NCBI GenBank assembly: GCA_021850555.1
Contig: JAJZLX010000490.1
Location: 1 to 13,398, forward strand
DNA length: 13,398 nucleotides
Source: Pseudomonadota bacterium
GTDB taxonomy: Bacteria; Pseudomonadota; Gammaproteobacteria; Steroidobacterales; Steroidobacteraceae
Reading direction: 5' to 3'
The stretch's first letter is position 1, and every line of letters begins with the position of its first letter. The notes beneath the pieces are model-generated. The model was not told where the DNA came from, did not search any database, and saw only the letters and a list, made by a program, of their open reading frames with translations. The position numbers and the translations under genes were made by a program. Of the stretch, positions 6,314-12,499 are shown in pieces.

Positions 6314-6958
6314 ATGAGCACGATCAACGCCTTAGCACCGTCGACCGACAGCGCGCCGATTCAGGTAAATGGGAAAGTCCGCGCCATGCCGCCTCGCCGG
6401 CAGAAGGACACGCGGCCGAGGAAGCACCTCACGCCGGCCGAGGTGGCCGCGCTATTGCGGGCCGCTCGCAAGTCCGGCCGCTACCGGCTGCGCGACGAGG
6501 CGCTGGTGCTGATCGCCTATCGGCACGGCCTGCGAGCCGCGGAGCTGGTCAATCTGCGCTGGTCGGCGATCGACCTGCGCGGGCACACGATCAGCATCAA
6601 CCGCGCCAAGGGCGGCATGAGCACCGAGCACCCGCTGCAGGCGGTCGAGCTGCGGCTGCTCGGCCGGCTGAGACGCGAGAATCCCGAGAGCGAGTATGTG
6701 TTCCTGTCCGAGCGTGGCACGCCGATGACCACCGGGAACTTCCGCAAGGTGCTCGACCGGCTCGCGACGGTTGCAGGCTCAGCGGTTGCGATCAAGGTCA
6801 ATCCGCACGCACTGCGCCACGCCTGCGGGTTCTACCTGGCCGGCAAAGGTGTCGACACTCGAGCGCTGTCGCACTACCTCGGGCACCGATCGCTACAGTC
6901 GACGGAGCGCTACACGGCGCAGTCCGCAGCACGCTTCAAGGACTTCTGGCGCGACTAG
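6314..6958 (+). CDS. FimB-like tyrosine recombinase, catalytic domain only
   Basis: A 214-residue recombinase without the N-terminal DNA-binding domains of the large integrase. Catalytic residues are visible: R74 in YRHGLRAAEL, K99 in NRAKGGM, H165 and R168 in PHALRH, H191 in LGH, and the nucleophile Y200 in STERYT. It ends FKDFW. This belongs to the short FimB/FimE-like group, whose members invert or resolve DNA segments and are frequent on plasmids and islands. ATG 6314 has GAGGT (6301-6305) eight bases upstream; many relatives start at the MPPRR seen here at 6386, and TTG 6290 is also in frame. TGGGAAAGTC occurs before both candidate starts (6291 and 6370). It sits directly after the paired hairpins, which could be its targets, or it could act as a dimer or copy-number resolvase. 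Confidence 0.88.
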   Translation: MSTINALAPSTDSAPIQVNGKVRAMPPRRQKDTRPRKHLTPAEVAALLRAARKSGRYRLRDEALVLIAYRHGLRAAELVNLRWSAIDLRGHTISINRAKGGMSTEHPLQAVELRLLGRLRRENPESEYVFLSERGTPMTTGNFRKVLDRLATVAGSAVAIKVNPHALRHACGFYLAGKGVDTRALSHYLGHRSLQSTERYTAQSAARFKDFWRD

Positions 6959-6960
6959 CG

Positions 6961-7031
6961 CCTCCTGACATCCTGACCCCGGCGCTGCCTGCCAGCGCCG
7001 CTCCTGGCGCATCCTGGCGCGTCCTGCGGGG
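6961..7031. repeat. TCCTG decamer repeats around a 7-bp hairpin
   Basis: The gap between recombinase and RuvC holds five TCCTG words at 6963, 6971, 7002, 7012 and 7022. The last three are spaced exactly 10 bp and two are TCCTGGCGCA/G. Between the two groups is a hairpin, GGCGCTG (6981-6987) with CAGCGCC (6993-6999) and a 5-nt loop. There is no T-run, so a Rho-independent terminator is unlikely. It could be a protein-binding array (one turn spacing) or a crossover site. Confidence 0.5.
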
Positions 7032-7037
7032 TGCGCC

Positions 7038-7511
7038 ATGCTGACCATCGGCATTGACCCCGGCCTATCCGGCGCGGTCGCACTGCTCGACGGTGATGGA
7101 CTGCCTGAGCTGGTGGCTGACTTGCCCGTCATTCGTGATGGCCGGCTGTCGTGGATCGACGGCGGTGCGCTGCAGAGCGTCCTCCTAGAGGCACTACACG
7201 GGCGCCCGTGCCGCGCGGCGGTCGAGCGGGTATCTGCCATGCCTGCCCAAGGCATCGCGTCCGCATTCACGTTTGGTGTCGGTTTCGGCTCGATCCTGAG
7301 CGTCCTGCAGACGCTCCACCTGCCGATTGAGCTGATTACCCCGACGCAATGGAAAACGGCACTCGGGCTCAGCAAGGACAAGCGTGCCAGTCTCGACAAG
7401 GCGCGGCTGCTGTTTCCGACTGCTGAGCTTCACCTCGCCAAGCACGATGGCCGCGCGGAGGCGCTGCTGCTCGCTCACTTCGCTCTGAATCGTCGCAGGG
7501 AGGCTGCATGA
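7038..7511 (+). CDS. RuvC-like Holliday junction resolvase
   Basis: A 157-residue RNase H-fold nuclease of the RuvC family in phage form. It starts MLTIGIDPGLSGAVALL with the first catalytic Asp at D7. E63 lies in AVERVSAMP, the second catalytic position, followed by the GVGFGSI segment of RuvC-type proteins. Near the C-terminus, H136-D137-GRA-E141-ALLLA supplies the last acidic residues, with Glu in place of the usual second Asp. It would resolve branched DNA formed in replication or recombination before packaging. Length is near the family's 160-175. ATG 7038 gives the standard N-terminus. It overlaps the next gene by ATGA (7508) and begins the second coupled run. Confidence 0.9.
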   Translation: MLTIGIDPGLSGAVALLDGDGLPELVADLPVIRDGRLSWIDGGALQSVLLEALHGRPCRAAVERVSAMPAQGIASAFTFGVGFGSILSVLQTLHLPIELITPTQWKTALGLSKDKRASLDKARLLFPTAELHLAKHDGRAEALLLAHFALNRRREAA

Positions 7512-7699
7512 ATACCTACTGGTCCCGCCTGGTCGCCCCCGTGTTCGACCGCTCCCCGCACAACCCCCCTCTAGATCGCGCTGTATTGCGCGCTGCGGCC
7601 CTGGAGCTGCGAGCCCGTGGCCTGACCCCGAGGGACATTGCCGCCGCTCTGAGGCTCACAGATGCCGCTGTGCGGGATTTGCTCGAGGTGGCGCCGTGA
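7508..7699 (+). CDS. Small helix-turn-helix protein
   Basis: A 63-residue protein overlapping the RuvC stop by 4 bp, with AGGGAGG (7497-7503) as ribosome binding site. Residues 24-60 look like a sigma-factor-type helix-turn-helix: VLRAAALELRARGLTPRDIA, a turn, then ALRLTDAAVRDLL as recognition helix. It would fit a small DNA-binding regulator of late genes, but this rests on the motif only. There is no signal peptide or membrane segment. The end overlaps the next GTG start. Confidence 0.65.
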   Translation: MNTYWSRLVAPVFDRSPHNPPLDRAVLRAAALELRARGLTPRDIAAALRLTDAAVRDLLEVAP

Positions 7700-8052
7700 C
7701 CATCCCCGTGCCGCCATCGCCCAGTGCCGCCGCCCTCGAGCGCCTGCTGCGCCGGCTGCCGGCTGATCGGCTGCTCGACCTTGCAGACACACTGCGCCGC
7801 GCTGCGTTTGCATTCGACCATGGCAGGCCGGATTCAGGCATGACCGAGATCGCCACCGCCGCCGAGCTGCTCGACGCGCCCGGCGGTCATGACACCCCGG
7901 ACAGCGCTTCGACGTGCGCTATCGGGCTACTCGACCGCGCCGCCCACGACCTGCGGCAAGGCTGGACCGCCGCCGCCTACGACTGCGCCGCTCGAGCGGT
8001 CCGCCTGATTGAAACCTTGACCACAACCCGGGAGATCCGCCATGTCGATTGA
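7696..8052 (+). CDS. Hypothetical helical protein
   Basis: A 118-residue protein, unrecognised. It starts at GTG 7696 in a GTGA overlap, with GAGGTG (7685-7690) upstream. The sequence is Ala/Leu/Arg-rich and probably all-helical: LERLLRRLPADRLLDLADTL, then a second helical block LLDRAAHDLRQGW through AVRLIETL. There is no signal peptide, cysteine motif or membrane helix. Its end overlaps the SSB start by 11 bp, so it is made together with SSB and RuvC; a replication or recombination accessory is plausible but unproven. Confidence 0.65.
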   Translation: MTIPVPPSPSAAALERLLRRLPADRLLDLADTLRRAAFAFDHGRPDSGMTEIATAAELLDAPGGHDTPDSASTCAIGLLDRAAHDLRQGWTAAAYDCAARAVRLIETLTTTREIRHVD

Positions 8053-8479
8053 TTGCTTGATCCAAGGCCGGCTGCACCGTGCCGCGCAGCAACGCACGAG
8101 CAAGACTGGCTCGCCATTCGTCACCTGCATGGTGCGCGTCCCGACGAAGGACGGTGGCTCGCTGTTCGCCAGCGTGATCGCCTTCAGTGCGACCGCCTGC
8201 CAATCGCTCCTGGCGCTCGCCGATGGCGATGCCGTGGCCTTGGCCGGCGAGCTCACCCCGAAGATTTACCAGCCGCGGGACGGCGGCGAGCCTCGACCAT
8301 CGCTCGACCTGCTCGCGCATCAGATTCTGACCACGCATCACGTGAGGCGGCGCCGCGGGGCCATGACCGATAACAGTGACGAGCGACCCACCGAGCGATC
8401 ACCCGATGATGAGCGGCCAGTCCAGGCCGGGAACCACCAGCAACCGGAGGTACCTTTCGATGACACCATCCCGTTCTGA
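8042..8479 (+). CDS. ssb: Single-stranded DNA-binding protein
   Basis: A 145-residue SSB-like protein. Residues 1-100 form an OB-fold: IQGRLHRAA, a strand with FVTCMVRVPT, then FASVIAFSATACQSLLALADGDAVALAGELTP-type beta strands (shown here in part), closing with LDLLAHQI. The C-terminus is a hydrophilic, acidic linker ending PFDDTIPF, the partner-binding tip typical of bacterial SSBs. It would coat ssDNA during the element's replication and recruit host or element enzymes. ATG 8042 has GGAG (8031-8034) upstream. The linker carries several Arg/Asp/Pro clusters. The OB-fold plus tail combination makes the identification solid although overall similarity to host SSB looks low. Confidence 0.88.
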   Translation: MSIDCLIQGRLHRAAQQRTSKTGSPFVTCMVRVPTKDGGSLFASVIAFSATACQSLLALADGDAVALAGELTPKIYQPRDGGEPRPSLDLLAHQILTTHHVRRRRGAMTDNSDERPTERSPDDERPVQAGNHQQPEVPFDDTIPF

Positions 8480-8762
8480 TCGCCCCCGCAATCCCGTCGC
8501 GTTCGCGGTCGGCCAGCGCCGCCGCGAGCTCATCCGCCAGCTCTTGCTTGACCATGCCCGTGCACACCCGCTCGCTCGCTCGCTGAGCGCTCGTGAGCTC
8601 CAGGCCGCCCTCCGTGCCCGTGGTGAGCACTTGGCGCTCAGCTCGGTGCACTGGCACTTGTCTCGGATTCGGCTCGCTGCTGACGTCGAGGAGCTCGATG
8701 CAGAGTTAGGCTGTAAATCTTCCAATTCATCCGGTCCCGACTCCCTGTTAGGCTGCGATTGA
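8460..8762 (+). CDS. Small winged-helix-like protein
   Basis: A 100-residue protein. ATG 8460 lies inside the ssb 3' end (20-bp overlap) with GGAGGT (8446-8451) as ribosome binding site; an in-frame upstream ATG 8376 lacks such a site. Residues 15-80 resemble a winged-helix DNA-binding fold: AVGQRRRELIRQLLLDHARA, SARELQAAL as helix 2, SSVHWHLSRIR as recognition helix. The tail is Ser-rich and ends CKSSNSSGPDSLLGCD. A regulator of packaging or late genes just before the terminase is possible; no family was recognised. Confidence 0.65.
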   Translation: MTPSRSDRPRNPVAFAVGQRRRELIRQLLLDHARAHPLARSLSARELQAALRARGEHLALSSVHWHLSRIRLAADVEELDAELGCKSSNSSGPDSLLGCD

Positions 8763-8807
8763 CATGTGCCGGACACGGTGCACACGCAGGCATTTTGAGG
8801 CTCTCAG

Positions 8808-9218
8808 ATGGCTCGCAGGCCAAAACAGAAGTTACTGACGCAGCTCCCCGTCAAGTTTGACCCGGACTTCATGGACCGGCTGAGCAAACGCTACTCGCTC
8901 GCCCGTGTTGTCATGGCACGGCGGGATGCGCTCGAGGCGCACTGCGGCGGTGACCTGAGCTATGTCCAGCGCTCTCTGATCAAGCGCACTGTCTGGCTTG
9001 AGCTTCTGACCGAGTCCTACGAGCAGAAGATCGCGGCTGGTGAGTCGATCGACGTCGGCGCGCTGACGCAGCTCAACAACACGCTGAAGGGCCTCTACAA
9101 GGACCTCGGCATCCAGCGGACCGCGAGGCGCACCGAGTCCTTGGCTGAAATCATGCGGGCCGCTGAGGCGGAGGAGCGTGCGGAGGCCGCGGCGGATACC
9201 GAGCCGGCCGCAGCATGA
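8808..9218 (+). CDS. Probable terminase small subunit
   Basis: A 136-residue protein directly upstream of and overlapping TerL by ATGA, the usual place of the small subunit. ATG 8808 has GAGG (8797-8800). The N-terminus is basic (MARRPKQK). The middle (about 40-75) is helical, including SYVQRSLIKRTVWLELL. GALTQLNNTLKGLYKDLGI (about 85-103) is a segment I associate with prophage proteins that sit in front of TerL. The C-terminus is an Ala/Glu coil. Small subunits recognise the packaging site on the DNA and form a ring that delivers it to TerL. The assignment depends mainly on position and that motif, not on a strong domain match. Confidence 0.65.
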   Translation: MARRPKQKLLTQLPVKFDPDFMDRLSKRYSLARVVMARRDALEAHCGGDLSYVQRSLIKRTVWLELLTESYEQKIAAGESIDVGALTQLNNTLKGLYKDLGIQRTARRTESLAEIMRAAEAEERAEAAADTEPAAA

Positions 9219-10675
9219 AGCTCCACAAGTTCATGACCACCGCTCGCCTCGCCGGCCGCGAGTTCTCCGGCCCGAGCTGGGGGACGTGGCGGATCATCGC
9301 CCGGCTGATCGATGGTGATGCGCACCTCCTGAACGACGACGAGCGAGAGCTGGCCTTGAAGCTCACGGGCCGCACGGTGCTGCCGAGTGTGGCACCGAAA
9401 GAGGTTTTCGTCGGCGCCGGCCGGCGCGCCGGCAAGTCGAGGTTCGAGTCGTTGGTTGCAACGTGGCTGGCAGCACAGCAGTATCCGCAGCTTTCGCCGG
9501 GCGAGCGTGCCGTGGTCGCGCACGTCGCCCCAGATCGCCGGCAGGCGTCAATCGACCTCGCGTATGCCCATGGCCTGATCCAGGCCAGCCCGGTGCTGTC
9601 GGCCGAGCTCGAGAACGCCACGAGCGACACGCTCAGTTTCCGCCACGGCACACAGCTCGAGACTACCACGGCCAGCTATCGCACCGTCCGCGGCCGCACG
9701 CTGGCCGCCGCTGTGATCGACGAGAGCGCGTTTCTGCGGTCCGAGGATTCAGCGCTGCCCGACATCGAGCTTGCCCGCGCCCTGCGGCCCGCATTGCTGA
9801 CGCTGAACGGCCTTCTGTTGGTTGTCAGCTCGCCGCATCGCAAGGTCGGCCTGCTCTACAATGCCCACCGCAAATACTTCGGCAATGACGCCGAGACTCG
9901 TGGCCTGTACATCCAGGCATCCAGCCGCGACCTCAATCCAACACTGGACGAGGCCGCGATCGGTGAGGCGCTGGAGGATGACCCGACAGCCGGACAGTCC
10001 GAGTTCCTTGGCCTGTTCCGTGCCGACCTCGATGGCTTCCTCGATGACACGACGGTCGACGGCGCGATCGTGCCGGGGCGCAGAGAACTGCCGCGGCTGC
10101 CCGGTGCGTCATATGTTGCCTTCTGTGACCCGTCCGGCGGTCGTTCCGACTCATTCACCCTCGCGATTGCGCACAAACAGGTCAGCTCGGACAAGCGTGA
10201 GCGCCTGGTGCTCGATGCGGTGCGCAGCGTTGCGCCGCCCTTCGATCCCGAGATTGCGGTTGAAACCCTCGCGCAGGCGCTTCGTGATTATGGCCTCGCT
10301 GCGGTGTTTGGTGACCAGTACGCAGGTGAATGGCCGGTCGCCGCGTTTCGCAAGCACGGAATCACATACTTGCCGAGCGAGCGGTCGCGTAGCGAGATCT
10401 ACCTCGAGATGCTGCCGCATTTTTCTCGCAGCGCGGTCGAACTGCTCGATGTGCCGCAGCTGCGGACCCAACTCCTGCTCCTCGAGCGGCGCACCCGTGC
10501 CGGCGGGCGCGACAGCGTCGATCACCCACGCGGCGCGCATGATGACCTTGCCAACTCGGTTTGCGGCGCGCTCCTAGCCGTGGCGGGCGCGCGGCGCAGA
10601 TCGTTCTGGGACGCCGCCTCACTTCCCTCCGTTGAATCCGTTCTCCGTGGCGCGGCTGGCCCCCGCCCGCTCTAA
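9215..10675 (+). CDS. Terminase large subunit
   Basis: A 486-residue packaging motor. The N-terminal ATPase has the Walker A variant VGAGRRAGKS (K74) and Walker B VIDES (D169, catalytic E170), with SSPH after it as a coupling motif. The C-terminal RNase H-fold nuclease has D305 in FCDPSGG, D367 in FGDQY, and D443/D444 in HDDLANS, the metal-binding acids used to cut concatemers. Length and order are normal and no residue is missing, so it should be functional. ATG 9215 overlaps the TerS stop; a ribosome binding site is weak, so translation is likely coupled. Unusually, no portal gene follows: the next 170 bp are non-coding and then small accessory genes start. Confidence 0.92.
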   Translation: MKLHKFMTTARLAGREFSGPSWGTWRIIARLIDGDAHLLNDDERELALKLTGRTVLPSVAPKEVFVGAGRRAGKSRFESLVATWLAAQQYPQLSPGERAVVAHVAPDRRQASIDLAYAHGLIQASPVLSAELENATSDTLSFRHGTQLETTTASYRTVRGRTLAAAVIDESAFLRSEDSALPDIELARALRPALLTLNGLLLVVSSPHRKVGLLYNAHRKYFGNDAETRGLYIQASSRDLNPTLDEAAIGEALEDDPTAGQSEFLGLFRADLDGFLDDTTVDGAIVPGRRELPRLPGASYVAFCDPSGGRSDSFTLAIAHKQVSSDKRERLVLDAVRSVAPPFDPEIAVETLAQALRDYGLAAVFGDQYAGEWPVAAFRKHGITYLPSERSRSEIYLEMLPHFSRSAVELLDVPQLRTQLLLLERRTRAGGRDSVDHPRGAHDDLANSVCGALLAVAGARRRSFWDAASLPSVESVLRGAAGPRPL

Positions 10676-10844
10676 CAATGGCCGCCGGAGCTCGCCGGGC
10701 GCTTGGGCAGCATCCGCTCCTGGGGCAGGTGGCGCGCAACACGATCGCGCTCGCGACACGCGGGCCAGCCGGCTGACCGACTCACAACATAGACCGTAAT
10801 TTCTCCTATTCATAACCCCAGCCTGACCTGTTGTAATACCGAGT
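10676..10844. promoter_or_regulatory. Intergenic gap after TerL, likely promoter region
   Basis: This 169-bp gap holds one 32-codon ORF (10678-10776, starting MAAGARRALG) without a ribosome binding site, which I do not call a gene. From about 10780 the sequence becomes A/T-richer than its surroundings. It contains an inverted pair ACAACA (10784-10789) and TGTTGT (10829-10834). A promoter for the ribbon-helix-helix gene is expected here; a weak TAGACC (10790) and CATAAC (10811) pair has only 15-bp spacing, so I do not fix it. Confidence 0.3.
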
Positions 10845-11042
10845 ATGAAAACCGCACGCGCCACGCTGAGCCTGCCGGCCCGCACGCTGAAGGAGCTCGA
10901 CCGCTTTGCTTCAGCCGAGCGTCGTACCCGTTCGAGCGCTGCGGCGGTACTGCTCGAGCGCCTGTTGTTCTCTGATCGCGTCGCGCCGATGCGCACGATC
11001 CCCGTCGATTCCCACCACGGCCAACGCGCCGAAGGAGTTTGA
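10845..11042 (+). CDS. Ribbon-helix-helix (CopG/Arc-like) protein
   Basis: A 65-residue protein with one N-terminal ribbon-helix-helix: strand ARATLSLPA, helix 1 RTLKELDRFASAE, then RRTRSSAAAVLLERLLF as turn and helix 2. Such proteins dimerise and bind operators through the strand, commonly repressing their own promoter. The C-terminal 20 residues are unstructured and His/Arg-rich. ATG 10845 has only a weak ribosome binding site, so expression may be low or leaderless. It opens a small cluster read with the next two genes, and the inverted pair in the gap before it could be its operator. No toxin gene follows that I can recognise. Confidence 0.65.
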   Translation: MKTARATLSLPARTLKELDRFASAERRTRSSAAAVLLERLLFSDRVAPMRTIPVDSHHGQRAEGV

Positions 11043-11044
11043 AA

Positions 11045-11395
11045 ATGGCTCTCACTCGTCAAGAAGTTCGTCACATCATCGACCGCTCGATTTCTCGTGC
11101 GGTGCGCGGCGATGCGCGATATGCGCAGATCCGCCAGGGCGTGGCTGCGGTCGCGCGCGGCGCGATGGACGGCAAGTTTGATGCCATGTCGGCGCGCGAG
11201 TTCAGTGCGTACTGGCTGAAGCGGCTCGGCGTCGTCGGCAACGGTGACGCGATGCCCGATGATCCGACCTCGGCGCTTATGGCGTGGCTCACGGGCCGCC
11301 AAGAGGGCCTCGACGCGGCACGCGGCATCCTGCCGAAACACGCTCAGGATGCGCAGGAATCCGACTTCATCGGCCGTTACCTGGCTGGCGCCTGA
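11045..11395 (+). CDS. Hypothetical protein
   Basis: A 116-residue protein, unrecognised. ATG 11045 has AAGGAG (11032-11037) with 7-base spacing, overlapping the end of the preceding gene. Composition is balanced and largely helical: RQEVRHIIDRSISRAVRG near the N-terminus, SAREFSAYWLKRLGV in the middle, and a C-terminal SDFIGRYLAGA. There are no cysteines, membrane segments or signal peptide. The repeated Arg/Ile pattern at the N-terminus suggests a coiled or DNA-binding helix. It is followed 13 bp later by another small gene with its own ribosome binding site, consistent with one transcript. Confidence 0.65.
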   Translation: MALTRQEVRHIIDRSISRAVRGDARYAQIRQGVAAVARGAMDGKFDAMSAREFSAYWLKRLGVVGNGDAMPDDPTSALMAWLTGRQEGLDAARGILPKHAQDAQESDFIGRYLAGA

Positions 11396-11408
11396 GGGAG
11401 CAACCAAC

Positions 11409-11729
11409 ATGACACTATTCGCCAAGAAAGCAGTCCCGGCCGAGCCGGTGGTAACCCCGAAGCGCGCCCGCAAGCTCAAACCCGTCGAGTCGCCCGAGTT
11501 TGTGACGCGCGAACACTTCGACCGTGTAGTCGATTCGCTGCTCGACCTCATTATGGAAGCGGCCCGCTCACCTGCGAGTGGCGGGATGAGACGCGAAACG
11601 ATCGAGTACAGACTCGACCGGCATGCCGACTCGCCCATCGGCAAGCGTGCCCTGGCTGCGCTGGCTCGCGTGAAAAAGCTCGACGAGCGTGTCGAGATTG
11701 AGCGCGCCCGAGGCGCGAGTTGGGTCTGA
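11409..11729 (+). CDS. Hypothetical small basic protein
   Basis: A 106-residue protein, unrecognised. ATG 11409 has GGGAG (11396-11400) eight bases upstream. Residues 1-30 are Lys/Arg/Pro-rich and disordered; FVTREHFDRVVDSLLDLIME (about 31-50) is an amphipathic helix, followed by a second helical part with RRETIEYRL and KRALAALARVKKLDERVEIE. No known domain is visible. It ends the small cluster that begins with the ribbon-helix-helix gene, and a strong 8-bp hairpin lies 15 bp after its stop. An identity as phage scaffold- or tail-related was considered but nothing supports it. Confidence 0.62.
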   Translation: MTLFAKKAVPAEPVVTPKRARKLKPVESPEFVTREHFDRVVDSLLDLIMEAARSPASGGMRRETIEYRLDRHADSPIGKRALAALARVKKLDERVEIERARGASWV

Positions 11730-11744
11730 CCGAAGAAGTACGCA

Positions 11745-11886
11745 CGGGTGCCGCGGGGCGCCCGAGTCCCGGGTTGTAGCCATGACCCGGCGCGTGTTAG
11801 TCGGTTCGTGACGCGATCAAACCAACCCCGACAGTCGGCAGGCCGGGTGTCCGGGCAACCGGCGTTCCTTCCCGGTGGTGGCCGAC
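11745..11886 (+). promoter_or_regulatory. Structured leader RNA candidate
   Basis: Several inverted repeats follow one another: CGGGTGCC (11745-11752) with GGCGCCCG (11757-11764), an 8-bp stem containing one G-T pair and a 4-nt loop; CCGGGT (11769-11774) with ACCCGG (11785-11790); GTCGG (11800-11804) with CCGAC (11828-11832); GTCGG (11834-11838) with CCGAC (11882-11886), enclosing ACCGG (11858-11862) with CCGGT (11872-11876). No ORF with initiation signals fits the region. With the terminator that follows, it looks like a sensor or attenuator leader for the gene at 11958. GC richness makes chance pairing easy, so confidence is limited. I recognise no known riboswitch family. Confidence 0.42.
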
Positions 11887-11909
11887 CGTTTCGCTGAACG
11901 AGATCCAGA

Positions 11910-11946
11910 GCCGGTGGCGTGGCATGCGCGTGACCGGCATTTTTTT
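11910..11946 (+). terminator. Intrinsic terminator in front of the alanine-rich gene
   Basis: GCCGGT (11910-11915) pairs with ACCGGC (11933-11938), with a small inner GCG/CGC stem in the loop, and is followed by seven T residues (11940-11946). The next base starts GAGGTGAT, the ribosome binding site of the gene at 11958. A terminator directly against a ribosome binding site is typical of attenuation rather than of simple ending of the upstream unit. ACCGGC also occurs at 11858-11863 and could compete for GCCGGT. Confidence 0.7.
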
Positions 11947-11957
11947 GAGGTGATGTT

Positions 11958-12446
11958 ATGGCCAGTTATGTCGAGTTACATTCGCGCCTGTCCGCCCGCA
12001 TCTTCGGTGCGCTCGCCGCTACGCTCGGCTCAGGTATCACGAGCGCGCAGACCGTGAGCCTCGCCGCGTCATCCGCTGCGGGGGCCGTGGCGATCCTCGA
12101 GGCGCTGCCGGTAGCCGGTGCGCCGGCGCTCCCCGAGACCCTCGAGCGTGAAGCCAAGTGGGCCGCGGCGATCTTCGCGGGCCTCGCCTCCGGCCTCACA
12201 ACGATCACACAGGCTCAGATCACCACGCTCGCGAATGCCGCGGTGGCAGCCCTCAGTGCGGTGCAAGCGGCCGTGGCCGCGGCTGCCGGATCGATCAGCA
12301 CGGAAGGGCTGCTTCTGCAGATCGACGTAGCAGTCGAGGTGTTCGCCGGCCTCGTGCAGGGCTTGGCGTCGATCACGTCGGCAGAGACCACGGCGATCGC
12401 GGCGAGTGCCGCAGCCGCGGCCAGCGCCATCGTCGCGGCGCAGTAG
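11958..12446 (+). CDS. Alanine-rich protein with three internal repeats
   Basis: A 162-residue protein, about 31 percent Ala, with no Cys and a single Lys (K67) and Trp (W68). It consists of three diverged repeats with a period of about 56 residues: around 12-50, 69-106 and 124-162. The shared pattern is I/V-F-x-G/A-L, then L-x-S/T-x-I-T-x-A-Q/E, and an Ala-rich helix (IFGAL at 15, IFAGL at 72, VFAGL at 128). There is no signal peptide; the helices are apolar but short for clear membrane spans. ATG 11958 has GAGGTGAT (11947-11954). No family was recognised; helical bundle, coat-associated or membrane-active roles are all possible. A bidirectional terminator lies 9 bp after the stop. Confidence 0.75.
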   Translation: MASYVELHSRLSARIFGALAATLGSGITSAQTVSLAASSAAGAVAILEALPVAGAPALPETLEREAKWAAAIFAGLASGLTTITQAQITTLANAAVAALSAVQAAVAAAAGSISTEGLLLQIDVAVEVFAGLVQGLASITSAETTAIAASAAAAASAIVAAQ

Positions 12447-12455
12447 GAAGGAAAA

Positions 12456-12475
12456 CGCCCCGGACGGCCGGGGCG
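12456..12475. terminator. Terminator between convergent units
   Basis: CGCCCCGG (12456-12463) and CCGGGGCG (12468-12475) form a perfect 8-bp GC stem with the 4-nt loop ACGG. Four A residues at 12452-12455 give a TTTT tail on the minus strand, while the plus strand has no T-run after the stem. It therefore fits best as terminator of the minus-strand pair 12500-13074, and may also stop the plus-strand transcript from 11958. Confidence 0.8.
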
Positions 12476-12499
12476 CTCTCGGTTCGAGTGGTGGCCGGC

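Noticed and set aside
5905..7044. A 379-codon plus-strand open frame over hairpin 2 and the second recombinase
   Set aside because: It overlaps the recombinase with intact catalytic residues in another frame and is rich in Arg/Ala/Pro, typical of a shadow frame.
10678..10776. A 32-codon ORF directly after TerL as a portal-gene remnant
   Set aside because: It lacks a ribosome binding site and has no portal-like sequence; too short to support.
10845..11395. Toxin-antitoxin pair made of the ribbon-helix-helix protein and the next gene
   Set aside because: The second protein has no RelE/ParE, PIN or other toxin pattern that I can see; arrangement alone is not enough.
10619..11644. A 341-codon minus-strand open frame over the small genes after TerL
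   Set aside because: It runs antisense across four plus-strand genes; the two in its middle (11045 and 11409) have good ribosome binding sites. Its sequence is low complexity and Ser/Arg-rich without any motif.
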